DNA of 64,000 nucleotides from NCBI RefSeq assembly GCF_004339525.1, contig NZ_SMGE01000001.1:3720001-3784000 (forward strand), in the 5' to 3' direction. The translations under genes were made by a program, and so were the position numbers. Origin of the DNA: Flavobacterium sp. 90 (GTDB taxonomy: Bacteria; Bacteroidota; Bacteroidia; Flavobacteriales; Flavobacteriaceae). The notes under the pieces were generated by a model. That model saw only the letters and a list, made by a program, of their open reading frames with translations. It had not been told where the DNA came from and made no database searches. Positions 35,835 to 44,941 of this stretch are shown in pieces; the first letter of the stretch is position 1, and each line of letters starts with the position of its first letter.

Positions 35835-35850
35835 TTTTTGATTAAAAAAT

Positions 35851-35950
35851 AACACGAATTGCACTAATTCTCACTAATTTGTTTGTGAAATTAATTTCAC
35901 AAACAAGGTTAACGCATTAAAATTTGTGTAAATTCGTGCAATTCGTGTTC
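35851..35950. repeat. Imperfect long inverted repeat (CACGAATT type)
   Basis: AACACGAATTGCA (left) mirrors TGCAATTCGTGTT (right), with an inner palindrome GTTTGTGAAATTAATTTCACAAAC split around 35881-35904. Related to 22471-22570. Confidence 0.75.
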
Positions 35951-35973
35951 TGATTTACTTTATATGAATTAAC

Positions 35974-36423
35974 TTATGAGTTTCTTTTAGAGAGATCCGT
36001 TTTAAGCATATTCGAAGTAGCTCTGGCGATTAATCTGGTTTGGTCTTCATTCCATATTTCGCATTGTGCATTTACTAGTTGTTTTCCTTTTTTGATTACA
36101 GATGTTTTGGCAAAAATGGTGTCTCCTACTTTCGCTGGAGCGAAATAATCAACCACAAGATTTATAGTTACATAAAAGCTATTTTCATTATAAGAAAACA
36201 TTGTTGAGCCAATACAATCGTCTGCTATTGCAGCTGTAACTCCGCCATGAAGCGTTTTGATTGGGTTTGACATTTCTTCTCTGATCAGATATTTAAAAGT
36301 TACACTTCCTTCTTCAGCAGCAATTACAACTGGTCGCATCCAAAGCATAAAAGGCGATGGTGATGCGGTAAATTCTCTGTCAATATGGTTTTGGAGTTCT
36401 TGTAATCTCGAAATTGTTTCCAT
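35974..36423 (-). CDS. Hotdog-fold thioesterase (PaaI/YdiI-like)
   Basis: A 149-residue hotdog protein. The long helix segment and the family mark LHGGVTAAIADDCIGSTM (about 59-76) place it among acyl-CoA thioesterases. The conserved Asp/His residues of the active site are present in that stretch. It would release free CoA from acyl-CoA in the cytoplasm. The gene has its own TetR site 22 nt upstream, so it is a member of the TetR regulon with the exporter. A detoxification role, for example of aromatic or fatty acyl compounds, is inference. Confidence 0.9.
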   Translation of the reverse strand: METISRLQELQNHIDREFTASPSPFMLWMRPVVIAAEEGSVTFKYLIREEMSNPIKTLHGGVTAAIADDCIGSTMFSYNENSFYVTINLVVDYFAPAKVGDTIFAKTSVIKKGKQLVNAQCEIWNEDQTRLIARATSNMLKTDLSKRNS

Positions 36424-36445
36424 TTTAGTTTTGATTTTAATTTAA

Positions 36446-36461
36446 TATACCAATTGGTATT
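36446..36461. promoter_or_regulatory. TetR operator, thioesterase gene
   Basis: TATACCAATTGGTATT, with ATACCAATTGGTAT as a perfect palindrome, upstream of the 35974-36423 gene. The most symmetric of the three sites. Confidence 0.85.
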
Positions 36462-36488
36462 TTTTATGGTAAAAAAATAGTTGTTGCT

Positions 36489-37079
36489 TTATTCTAAGTC
36501 TTCAATGAGTTTATTTAGCGAGAGCATTACTGTAGATAAATCATTTAGATTTCCTGTAATTTTCGAAATCATTACACCGCCTTCAATAAGAGCTATTATG
36601 GTTAATGCGGTTTTTTCAGGATTTATTTCTTTGGCTTTAAATTCACCGGCAAGAATTCCATGTTCTATCAATTGAATCAGTTTTCTTTTCCAGAAAAGGA
36701 TAATGCGCTCTACATTTTTTTTAAGAACCGGATGCGTGTCATCAGCTTCTGTGGCGGTATTTAGAATTGGACAACCACCTTTTGTTACTCTTAGATTCAA
36801 ATAGTTAGAGTAGAGTCGGGGATAAACGAGAAGCCTGTCTTTGAAGGTGTTTTGCTTTTCGATTTCCTGCGAAAAAGCATCTTGCAGTTTTTTTACATTG
36901 TATTGAAAAGCAGCAAGAGCAACCTCATCTTTATTTTCGAAATTTCCGTAAATACTTCCTTTTGTAAGTCCGGTCGCTTCTGTAATATCGCTCATAGACG
37001 TGCCGCTATATCCTTTCATATTAAAGATAGGAGCAGTTTGTTCGATAATAAATTGCTTGGTTCTTTCGGCTTTACTCAT
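36489..37079 (-). CDS. TetR-family repressor
   Basis: A 196-residue regulator. The N-terminal helix-turn-helix is typical: RTKQFIIEQTAPIFNMKGYSGTSMSDITEATGLTKGSIYGNFENKDEV. The C-terminal part is the ligand-binding helical domain. I chose ATG at 37077-37079 (MSKAERTK). An upstream ATG would add 12 non-homologous residues. Three copies of its likely operator (TATACCAATCGGTATA-like) lie before this gene, the thioesterase and the exporter, so it controls all three and itself. Confidence 0.93.
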   Translation of the reverse strand: MSKAERTKQFIIEQTAPIFNMKGYSGTSMSDITEATGLTKGSIYGNFENKDEVALAAFQYNVKKLQDAFSQEIEKQNTFKDRLLVYPRLYSNYLNLRVTKGGCPILNTATEADDTHPVLKKNVERIILFWKRKLIQLIEHGILAGEFKAKEINPEKTALTIIALIEGGVMISKITGNLNDLSTVMLSLNKLIEDLE

Positions 37080-37107
37080 GACGATTCTATTTATTATTTT
37101 GCAAATA

Positions 37108-37123
37108 TATACCAATCGGTATA
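37108..37123. promoter_or_regulatory. TetR operator, autoregulatory
   Basis: TATACCAATCGGTATA, identical to 35819-35834. It ends 29 nt before the TetR start codon on the minus strand. Confidence 0.85.
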
Positions 37124-37249
37124 ATTATTTTTATTTTTTGGGAATTATTTTGTTATTGAATGTTTTGCGCAGTTATTTTAAAACATAGAATTGAAGTTTT
37201 GGGTAATGTCATTAAGATAAAGAAAGTACTTAAATATTTGTATCGCATA

Positions 37250-37410
37250 AATCTCTCGCAAAGACGCAAAGTCGCAATTATTTGTCATTTCGACGAAGGA
37301 GAAATCACACTAGTAATTCGACAAAGATTGGCGACTTTCTGTACGGAGTTTCGCGTGTGATTTCTCCTCCGTCGAAATGACAATATTGTGTTTAATCTTT
37401 GCGAGAGATT
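37250..37410. repeat. Inverted repeat (copy B, related to 34080-34243)
   Basis: Outer arms AATCTCTCGCAAAGA (37250-37264) and TCTTTGCGAGAGATT (37396-37410) are exact. Inner arms (37283-37310 and 37355-37382) differ in one base and share the TGTCATTTCGACG.AGGAGA core with copy A. It lies between the TetR gene and the Oar-like receptor. Confidence 0.9.
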
Positions 37411-37470
37411 CATTCGAAACATAATAAAAAAAGAAACTTAATTTTAATATTATGATCCTAATAAAAACAA

Positions 37471-37502
37471 GTCCGCCAGTTCCAAAATTGAAACTGGCGG
37501 AC
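37471..37502 (-). terminator. Intrinsic terminator after the Oar-like gene
   Basis: GTCCGCCAGTT / AACTGGCGGAC, perfect 11-bp stem. Read on the minus strand it is followed by a CTTGTTTTTATT tail. It lies 31 nt past the stop of 37533-40748. Confidence 0.85.
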
Positions 37503-37532
37503 AAAAAAAATAAAAAATAAACACTGTCTTTG

Positions 37533-40500
37533 TTAGAACGAATATCTAACCCCAAATTGTCCCTGGAATCTTGACGCTAACTGATCTACAGTATAAGGCG
37601 CTGATGAAGGTCTTTGGAAAGTATATGTTGGATCACCAGTGGCAACACCTCCAAGGTTTCCTGATTTTGTTAAACCAAGGCTCGCTGTTGAATTGTATGT
37701 ATTTGGAACAAAGTAACTTCTTCCCCAATCTTTGTTGATAAGGTTACCAACGTTTGCCATGCTAAATGAAATTTGGAATGTACCAACTTTTGTAACTTTG
37801 ATTTCATCCATTAATTTCAAATCTGCTTGAATATTCCATGGAGTTGTATCTCCATTTCTTTGTGTGAAAGTTCCTCTTCTGCTTTTTAAATAATCGTTTC
37901 CGTTAACAAAAGCTTCGTAATCTGCAACTTGTTGTGCTGCTGTTGCTGATGGAACTCCTGTTGAACTTACGCCAATATATTTCGCCGCTTCTGTTGCATC
38001 TTTAAAGATATAAGCCAATCCTGCTGCTTGTCCTGTTCCTGCAATTGTTGAGTTTACAAATCCCCAAGAGAACGGATTTCCTGATTGTGCATTGAAATAT
38101 ACATTAGCAGAGAAAGTATTATTGTCAGCCAATTTTACTGCATATCCTACATTCGAAACGATTCTGTGTTTGATATTAAAGTTTGAAGTTGCCAATTGAG
38201 GATCATTTGGTGTCAATGATTGGTTCATTTGGAAGTTACTTTCCATAGAGTTACGAATTCCGTTTGTAACGTCACGAGAATCTCCGTAAGTATAAGCAAC
38301 CATGAAATTTAAACCAAAATCATATGTTTTTGAAATCATCTCAGTAATGCTGTATCTGTAACCTTTGCTTGTATTTGACAATAAATAAGCATTTGAAAAA
38401 GCCGGGTTGATATTAGCCGAATAAATTGGCATTTGGTGATTTGTATCGTAAGAGAAATAAGTTGGATTATCCAGTTTATTTACTTGTTGAAATTCAAGAT
38501 CACGAATCACTTTTGTATAAATACCTTCAGTTGTAAATTTATATCCGTCTATGATTTTATCGATTGCCAATGAGTTTCTTAAAACAGCCGGCATTTTGAA
38601 TTTGTTATCCACTAAATCTGCCTGAACTTTTGGCGTAGCATCATGATATCCGTTTAATCCGTTGTTTGCCAATGGATCTCCGGCAGCTGCAACCTGAGCA
38701 GGAGTAAGGTTATTTTTGTCATAACTTCCGTAACCTACACCGTCATTATAATAAGCATAACCTAACCATGCAAACGGAATACGTCCTGTAAATACTCCAG
38801 ATCCACCTCTTAAAACTAATGTTTTATCTTCGTCAACATTATATGTAAATCCTATTCTTGGAGACACTAAAGCTGTGCTAAAAAAGTTATTGTTTATTTG
38901 GCTTAATGGCGTGTATGTGTATGTATTACCATAATTAGGATCTGCAGGAGAATTTTGAACTTGCGGGCTTAATTTTGGTTTATTTGGCAAGTCTGTATAA
39001 TCAACCCTTACTCCAGGAGTAACTTTTAATTTACTGCCAATTCTGATCTCGTCTTGTGCGTAAACACTATATAAATTTACTTTGAATTTTGCGTAAGGAT
39101 TATTGAAGATTTCGTCTCTTGTAGAACCATCAAAAGGGTAAGTTCCACGAACACGAGAAGGAAGTTTGTTAAGGAAATCATCTAATGATTTATATGAAAC
39201 TCTTCCGTTTAGCGAATTTACAAATCCGTAATTGATGTCGTAAAACTCGTTGTGTGTACCAAATAATAAAGTGTGGTTTCCTGTTTTGTAAGTTAGGTTA
39301 TCTGTGATTTCAGCAGTATTTTGCTTCATATTAAATACTGTAGCTTCACGATCGTTTCCTAAGAAAATTGTTCCTCCTTTGTAACCAATTTCTGTTTGAG
39401 GAAACATGATATTGCTTGATTTTGGATCACGATAATCTTTGATTGCAGAATAACTTGCAATAAACGAGTTTGACCATTGACTATTGAAATGACTTTTTAG
39501 TTCTAAAACCGTACTAATAGATTGGTTTTTCTGCGTAAAATCCATGCTAGAGAATCTAAAGTTAGCCGCGTCACGCTCTAAGTTTGAAGCCTGAGAAATT
39601 ACTGTATTGTTTCTTAATGAAAGAGAGTGTTTCTCGTTAATTTTCCAATCTAATTTGTTGAAGAATTTTTGGCTTTTTGCAAAGTTGTTGTATGCTCCAG
39701 AGCTTCCTACATCAAATCCGTAGTTTGTTTTAACAAAATTAGAAATCTGATCTGCAGTAGCATTATCTACTAATGAAGTCAATTTTCCAGCAGAATTTGT
39801 TTGTCCTGCATTGTAAAATAAAGGATCCGTTCTTTCCGCATATTCCATGTTTGTAAAGAAGAAAAGTTTATCCTTAACAATTGGCAATCCTAATCTAAAA
39901 CCTACTTGATAATCACCAAAAGAACTTGGCATTTTTGAACCGTCACCAGCATTATTTGGACCTGTAATTGCAGCACTTCTGCCATAACTATAAATAGAAC
40001 CTGTTACTTCGTTTGTACCGCTTCGAGTAACGGCATTTACGCTTCCTCCTAAAAAGTTTCCTAATTTAATATCATAAGGAGCAATATAAACCTGAATATC
40101 CTGAATCGCATCTAAGCTTATAGAATTTGATCTTGTACTACTTCCTGGCATTCCCGAAGTTCCGGATTGACCACCTAAAGATGGGCTAAAACCTATCGCA
40201 TCATTGTTTATAGAACCGTCGATAGTTACGTTATTGTATCTAAAGTTAGTTCCTGCAAATGAGTTGTTTGAACTCTGCGGAACCAGTTTTGTAACATCCT
40301 GAATACCTCTGTTTATTAACGGAAGTCCGTTTACTTGTTTTTCACCAATATTGGTTCCGTTATTTTTTGATGACGGCTTAGAACTCGTAATTACAACTTC
40401 TTCCAATACATTGTTGTCTGCTTTACTAACCACAATTGTTGGCAAATCATTATCACCAAGTGTTAAAAATATTTGTGCATTAGAATAATCTTTGGTGCCT

Positions 40501-40748
40501 GAACTTTTAATTTCCAGTTCATAAGGGCCACCGGCATTTAAATTTTCGAAACTAAATCTACCTTGTTTATCAGTTGTAGCTCTGTAAACAGCGTTTGTAG
40601 GTAAATGTGTTAATGTAACCTCAGCGTCAGTAAGTGGGCTGGTTCCATCATTAACTTTGGCAGATAATGACGAGGTTGTAATTTGAGCAAAAATGTTTCC
40701 CATAACAAGAAGCATAAATGCCGAAAAAAAGAGTTTTAGTTTTGTCAT
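37533..40748 (-). CDS. Oar-like TonB-dependent receptor with carboxypeptidase-regulatory domain
   Basis: A 1071-residue outer-membrane protein with signal peptide (MTKLKLFFSAFMLLVMGNIFAQ). The carboxypeptidase-like domain (about 25-105) begins TTSSLSAKVNDGTSPLTDAEVTL, and the plug contains LEEVVITSSK and GTNFRYNNVTIDGSINNDAIGFS. The barrel ends FQGQFGVRYSF, an Oar-like C-terminus. No SusD gene lies beside it, which is usual for Oar proteins. Substrate unknown, perhaps a protein or peptide, or an adhesin role. Single gene with its own terminator. Confidence 0.92.
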   Translation of the reverse strand: MTKLKLFFSAFMLLVMGNIFAQITTSSLSAKVNDGTSPLTDAEVTLTHLPTNAVYRATTDKQGRFSFENLNAGGPYELEIKSSGTKDYSNAQIFLTLGDNDLPTIVVSKADNNVLEEVVITSSKPSSKNNGTNIGEKQVNGLPLINRGIQDVTKLVPQSSNNSFAGTNFRYNNVTIDGSINNDAIGFSPSLGGQSGTSGMPGSSTRSNSISLDAIQDIQVYIAPYDIKLGNFLGGSVNAVTRSGTNEVTGSIYSYGRSAAITGPNNAGDGSKMPSSFGDYQVGFRLGLPIVKDKLFFFTNMEYAERTDPLFYNAGQTNSAGKLTSLVDNATADQISNFVKTNYGFDVGSSGAYNNFAKSQKFFNKLDWKINEKHSLSLRNNTVISQASNLERDAANFRFSSMDFTQKNQSISTVLELKSHFNSQWSNSFIASYSAIKDYRDPKSSNIMFPQTEIGYKGGTIFLGNDREATVFNMKQNTAEITDNLTYKTGNHTLLFGTHNEFYDINYGFVNSLNGRVSYKSLDDFLNKLPSRVRGTYPFDGSTRDEIFNNPYAKFKVNLYSVYAQDEIRIGSKLKVTPGVRVDYTDLPNKPKLSPQVQNSPADPNYGNTYTYTPLSQINNNFFSTALVSPRIGFTYNVDEDKTLVLRGGSGVFTGRIPFAWLGYAYYNDGVGYGSYDKNNLTPAQVAAAGDPLANNGLNGYHDATPKVQADLVDNKFKMPAVLRNSLAIDKIIDGYKFTTEGIYTKVIRDLEFQQVNKLDNPTYFSYDTNHQMPIYSANINPAFSNAYLLSNTSKGYRYSITEMISKTYDFGLNFMVAYTYGDSRDVTNGIRNSMESNFQMNQSLTPNDPQLATSNFNIKHRIVSNVGYAVKLADNNTFSANVYFNAQSGNPFSWGFVNSTIAGTGQAAGLAYIFKDATEAAKYIGVSSTGVPSATAAQQVADYEAFVNGNDYLKSRRGTFTQRNGDTTPWNIQADLKLMDEIKVTKVGTFQISFSMANVGNLINKDWGRSYFVPNTYNSTASLGLTKSGNLGGVATGDPTYTFQRPSSAPYTVDQLASRFQGQFGVRYSF

Positions 40749-41373
40749 GTTGTTTTTAGTTTTTATTTGACAAAGAAACTCAGTTTGTTTCGATCGGATT
40801 TAACGGTTTTGTTAACTTAAAATGATAAAAATATTCATTGTTAACCCAAAATTATGAACGTGTTATTTCTGTTTTAATCAATTATACCTTTAAAATCAAT
40901 AGTTTAAACAAAATGCTAAAAATAAGTAGATTAGGTTTGTATTTGAAGTAGATTAGAGAAAGATTAGAGTGTTAAATTAATGTTACCGATTGTAAAAATA
41001 AGGGTTCGCGAATTGTAACATTTTTGCTAAAAAAGATGTTTTTCAAAGCTAGTTTGTCATTTTGAGGAACGAGAAATGACATAAAATGAGACGAATTTGT
41101 AAACTATGATGGATTAAAATCCATCCCTACAATATAAATCGAGCCGAAGGCTCTTTACAAAAGTTCCGGAGGAACGACTTATCTTGTAGCAACGGATTTT
41201 AATCCGTTGTATCGGAATGTAATCAACCATATTTTATGTCATCTCGACCGAAGGGAAAAATCACACATAAAAATCCGCATCTAAAATCGCCAATCTTTGT
41301 AGAGCTACTTGTGTGTCCTTCGACTTCGCTCAGGATGACAAACTAGATGGAAATGTTGTTATGAAAATGATTG
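40749..41373. repeat. Gene-free stretch with nested inverted repeats
   Basis: No gene is seen. AGTTTGTCAT (41051-41060) mirrors ATGACAAACT (41335-41344). GACATAAAAT (41078-41087) mirrors ATTTTATGTC (41231-41240). Inside these lie GGATTAAAATCC and AACGGATTTTAATCCGTT palindromes and a GTTCCGGAGGAAC hairpin. The segment 40749-41050 before them is plain AT-rich DNA, probably the upstream region of the Oar-like gene. Confidence 0.7.
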
Positions 41374-41454
41374 CCCTAGCCCCGATAGAAGTGGAAATCC
41401 TTTTGTGGCGGGGTTCGCCACAAAAGATTGGAAAGTATAGCGGGATTAGCTCCT
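41374..41454 (+). ncRNA. Structured dispersed element, copy 2 of 4
   Basis: Same layout as 2678-2760: CCCTAGCCCCGATAGAAGTGG, a hairpin with TTTTGTGGCG/CGCCACAAAA, then GTATAGCGGGATTAGCTCCT. Here the outer pair is CCCCG/CGGGA, a compensatory variant of CCCTG/CAGGA. The element stands alone in a gene-free stretch. Confidence 0.6.
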
Positions 41455-41589
41455 GAAAAAATTACGCAAATTTAACATCAGATCAGCAAAATTTGGGTAA
41501 AAAAAATATTTTAATCCTTTAAGCGATGGTAATTATTTAAACACTTTAAATATTATCAAACTATAATAGATTTTAAATTAGCATAGTAT

Positions 41590-41721
41590 TGAATAGCGTC
41601 CAACTTTAGTTGGATGAAAAATAAAGCACAATATAAAAGGCTTTAGCCAAATTATTACTCATTCGGCTAAAGCCTTTTTATATTCAATTTTTATTCTCCA
41701 GCTAAAGCTGGAGTCTATTCA
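41590..41721. repeat. Nested hairpins with terminator-like core
   Basis: The core is GGCTTTAGCC.../GGCTAAAGCC followed by TTTTT (41635-41679), perfect 10-bp stem, able to end transcription in both directions. Outer arms GAATAG..CCAACTTTAGTTGG (41591-41614) are mirrored by CCAGCTAAAGCTGG...CTATTC (41699-41720). It lies just past the stop of the kinase gene at 41759 and is its probable terminator. Confidence 0.75.
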
Positions 41722-41758
41722 AAAAAATTGTCTTTTACTAATCCTTTAGATTATGATT

Positions 41759-43126
41759 CTAAGGAAATACTAAAGAAAATGTAGTGCCTTTTTCTAATTC
41801 AGAATCTACGATTAGATTAATATTATGAAGTTTTAGAATTTGCATAGTTATAAAAAGTCCCAATCCTTGTCCCTGAATATGACGCGTTCTGTCGCTTCTG
41901 AAAAAGAGATCAAAAATAGATTCTCTATCAGTTTCTGAAATTCCCGGACCTTGATCTGTGATTTTTATCAGAAGCTTTCCTTCATTCGAAAAAGCAAATA
42001 CGTTGACTTGTTCAGGCGACGAAAATTTAATCGCATTATCGAGAATATTGTATAAAGCGATAAAAATCATGTGTTTATTTCCATGAATGGAAAGCAAATC
42101 TTCATCATCAGAAATTGCATCAAAATTGACAGAAACTTTAGCTTCGGGATATTCGATAGCTTTCTTTTCCAGAACATTCCATAATACTTCATCGATTCTA
42201 ACCGACTCCATTTGCTGCGGTTCAGAAAGTTCAAGTCCTGATAAAACCAAAAGTCCTTCGAGAGTAGATTTGAGATGTAAAGTATCTTTTTTGAGTGATT
42301 TTAAAATTTGCTGATATTGCTCGTTTGTTCTTGGTTGTTGCAGCGAAACATCAATGTCTCCGATAATAATAGTTAGCGGAGTTTTTAATTCATGCGAAGC
42401 GTTTTTGAGAAAGTTGTTCTGAATCATGATTCCGCTTTCGAGTCTTTCCAGAAGATAGTTGAAAGTGGTAACAAGCTCTTTAATTTCGTCTTTTCCGCTT
42501 GTTTGCGGGATTTCCAGCCTCGAATGAAGGTTTTCGGTCGTAATCGTATTTACTTTGGCTATAACTTGCTCAAAAGGCAGAAAAGTTTGTTTGGCTAAAA
42601 AAGTTCCCAAAAGATAATTTATCGGGATTCCGGCAAGATAAAAAAGGATAAACATTATACCTAAAATCTCCAATTGTCGGTTTCCTGTGCGATCAATTCC
42701 GGAAACGACAATGATAAAATCTCCCTGATTGTCTTTATAAAATAAACCTACAAATTGCCTTGTATTGACTTTAAAATGCAGAATTTTTTCTTTTTTAATC
42801 AGATTAAAATATTGGTCACTTAGCTTAAAATCAACATTATCCTCTACAAAAAGTTTTTTTGTTTTGGCATCATAAACCCTTATCGATTCATTATTTATGC
42901 GATTGTATTGTATTTCGATTTGACGATAACGCGCGCTGTTAATCTCTTTGATTTCGTCTTTTTCGAAGTAAAAAAGAGCCGTTGTCATTGCATGATCTTC
43001 GAGATTATCATAATAGAGATCTTTCATGTGAGTTCTAAACAACAAGAAAGAACCCGCCATTACAAGTCCAACCGTAAAGGCAAAAAGCAAACTGGAATTA
43101 ACCGCGAGTTTGTTTTTAAGATTCAT
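41759..43126 (-). CDS. Sensor histidine kinase (HAMP, HisKA)
   Basis: A 455-residue membrane kinase. Helices at about 9-30 and 151-172 enclose a periplasmic domain of about 120 residues. A HAMP-like linker leads to the H-box NASHELKTPLTIII (His245). N-box ILDNAIKFSS, then DQGPGIS and the final GQGLGLFI. It is the second gene of an OmpR/kinase pair whose reading frames overlap by 4 nt, so translation is coupled. The bestrophin gene lies just upstream of the regulator, which points to ion or membrane stress as the input, by inference only. Confidence 0.93.
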   Translation of the reverse strand: MNLKNKLAVNSSLLFAFTVGLVMAGSFLLFRTHMKDLYYDNLEDHAMTTALFYFEKDEIKEINSARYRQIEIQYNRINNESIRVYDAKTKKLFVEDNVDFKLSDQYFNLIKKEKILHFKVNTRQFVGLFYKDNQGDFIIVVSGIDRTGNRQLEILGIMFILFYLAGIPINYLLGTFLAKQTFLPFEQVIAKVNTITTENLHSRLEIPQTSGKDEIKELVTTFNYLLERLESGIMIQNNFLKNASHELKTPLTIIIGDIDVSLQQPRTNEQYQQILKSLKKDTLHLKSTLEGLLVLSGLELSEPQQMESVRIDEVLWNVLEKKAIEYPEAKVSVNFDAISDDEDLLSIHGNKHMIFIALYNILDNAIKFSSPEQVNVFAFSNEGKLLIKITDQGPGISETDRESIFDLFFRSDRTRHIQGQGLGLFITMQILKLHNINLIVDSELEKGTTFSLVFP

Positions 43127-43815
43127 GACTCATGACTCTTTTGTTTGAGCATATATCCCGTTCCTTTTATGGTATGAATTAGTGGCGTAGCAAAGTTTTT
43201 GTCGACTTTATTTCGCAGATAATTGATGTAAACATCGACAGTATTAGAATTCATGTCAAGATCAATAGTCCAAACTGCCTGAGCAATTGCAATTCTCGAC
43301 AAAGCCGTTTCTCTGTTTTTCATGAAAAAAATCAGAAGTTTAAGTTCTCTCGAAGATAAATTAAGTTCTTTTCCGTCTCTCGTGGCGCTTTGTTCCTTCA
43401 TATTGATCTCAATTCCGGCATAAGATTGAAAGTCTAATATTCCGGTACTAAATTCGGCACGACGAAGCTGAGCGTTTATTCTCGCCAGAAGTTCTTCAAA
43501 CAAAAAGGGTTTTGCGAGATAATCATCGGCACCGGATTGTAATCCTTTTACTTTTTCATGCGGAGTATCTAATGCGCTCAAAATAAGAATAGGCAGAAGT
43601 ATTTTTCGGTTTCTTAAAACTTCACAAACTTCAAATCCTGTAATATCCGGAAGCATAATATCGAGAATAATGATATCGTAATCATTTTCCATGACTTCAT
43701 TTATGGCGTCATATCCTTTCGAAACTGACTTAACCTGATAGAGATTTTCTTCAAGTCCTCTCGAAATAAAAGAAGCAACTCTGGGATCGTCTTCAACTAA
43801 TAAAACTCTATTCAT
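43123..43815 (-). CDS. OmpR/PhoB-family response regulator
   Basis: A 230-residue regulator. Receiver with Glu8-Asp9-Asp10, phosphoacceptor Asp52 (IIILDIMLPD) and Lys in YLAKPFLFEEL. Winged-helix C-terminus: LSSRELKLLIFFMKNRETALSR... VDVYINYLRNKVD. It lies 31 nt after the bestrophin gene and overlaps the kinase gene, so all three may be one operon. Confidence 0.95.
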   Translation of the reverse strand: MNRVLLVEDDPRVASFISRGLEENLYQVKSVSKGYDAINEVMENDYDIIILDIMLPDITGFEVCEVLRNRKILLPILILSALDTPHEKVKGLQSGADDYLAKPFLFEELLARINAQLRRAEFSTGILDFQSYAGIEINMKEQSATRDGKELNLSSRELKLLIFFMKNRETALSRIAIAQAVWTIDLDMNSNTVDVYINYLRNKVDKNFATPLIHTIKGTGYMLKQKSHES

Positions 43816-43846
43816 AACCGAATATAATTGGGGTGTGCAATATTAT

Positions 43847-44764
43847 TTATGTGATATAATAAGTATTTTGGGTACTTATTGGAGTTACTTTTTTATCGTT
43901 TAATTCTAATAATGTATTTTCTATCATTTGCGACATTGCGTCTAATGCAAGGTCATTTGGCTGAAGACCAAAAGGATTTTCTAACTCATCGGCAATTGCT
44001 TCAAGAGCGACGAAAGTATATGCTATAAAAACAATTATAAAAGGCGTAATCCAGCCCATTGTTTCGACAAAACCAAAAGACAACAGAAAGCAATAAATGT
44101 AAACCGTTCTGTGCAATAAAACGCTGTAAGTATAAGGAATTGGCGTTCCTGCGATTCGTTCGCATCCGCCAACAATGTCGGAGAGTTTGTTCAGATTTTC
44201 TTCAAAAGCAAGTTGTGTAACACTGTCTATTTTGTTTTCTGATTTGGCATTTCTGACCCAAACTCCCAATTCTCTTAAAATAATTATAGGTTTGAATTTG
44301 ACTTCTTTAAGTTGTTCAGCAAGTTCTTTTGGCAGAAGCCGATTCATATCATTCTCAGAATTTGTTTCTCTAAGCTGATGTTTTAAACTGTAGACAAATG
44401 CAATAAGTAAGTTGGTAAAATTCTCTCGTTTGGCTTCATATTCTGCATCGTTAATCAACGTAATACTTTGTCTGGTAAGAGATCGGGTATCGTTTAATAA
44501 TGCGCCCCAAAGTTTTCTGCCTTCCCAAAAACGATCATAACTTACATTGTTTCTAAAACCCAAAAATATAGCCAATGCAATCCCGAATAAAGTGAAAATT
44601 GCGGGGTTAATGTGTAAATTATATTTAAGAAGATAAGGCTTGAAATAAACCACCAAAAGGGAGAATAAAAGCAATAACAGAAGCCTCGGAAGGAGTTGCG
44701 GCAAAACGGAACCTCTCCATTCAAAGAGCATTTTAAACCAGGTATTCTTTTTCTTTATTATCAT
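43847..44764 (-). CDS. Bestrophin-family channel (UPF0187)
   Basis: A 305-residue membrane protein of the bacterial bestrophin family: FRNNVSYDRFWEGRKLWGALLNDTRSL in the conserved region, and ENPFGLQPNDLALDAM near the C-terminus, the family mark. Four membrane helices. Bestrophins are anion or cation channels; bacterial ones have been shown to be pentameric. It is placed directly before an OmpR-type two-component pair, which may sense or regulate it. Confidence 0.93.
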   Translation of the reverse strand: MIIKKKNTWFKMLFEWRGSVLPQLLPRLLLLLLFSLLVVYFKPYLLKYNLHINPAIFTLFGIALAIFLGFRNNVSYDRFWEGRKLWGALLNDTRSLTRQSITLINDAEYEAKRENFTNLLIAFVYSLKHQLRETNSENDMNRLLPKELAEQLKEVKFKPIIILRELGVWVRNAKSENKIDSVTQLAFEENLNKLSDIVGGCERIAGTPIPYTYSVLLHRTVYIYCFLLSFGFVETMGWITPFIIVFIAYTFVALEAIADELENPFGLQPNDLALDAMSQMIENTLLELNDKKVTPISTQNTYYIT

Positions 44765-44880
44765 TTGGAAAAAACGAAATTCTAAGATATAAAAGTAATT
44801 AAAAGTGGTATCGCTCGCAAAAAATTACAGAAAATATAATGGTCTTTATTTACGGTGCATTTTAAGGAGATTAATCATTT

Positions 44881-44917
44881 AAAAAAGCCGTCAAATTGTA
44901 GTAATAAGACGGCTTTT
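44881..44917 (-). terminator. Intrinsic terminator after the MscS gene
   Basis: AAAAGCCGTC...GACGGCTTTT around a 15-nt loop. Read on the minus strand it ends in a run of T. It is 25 nt past the stop of 44942-47290. Confidence 0.85.
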
Positions 44918-44941
44918 GAAATTAAGATTTTGACTGTTTTT

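Noticed and set aside
34080..37410. Composite transposon around the TetR regulon
   Set aside because: The framing repeats have no transposase and similar repeats occur elsewhere; kept only as a finding about arrangement.
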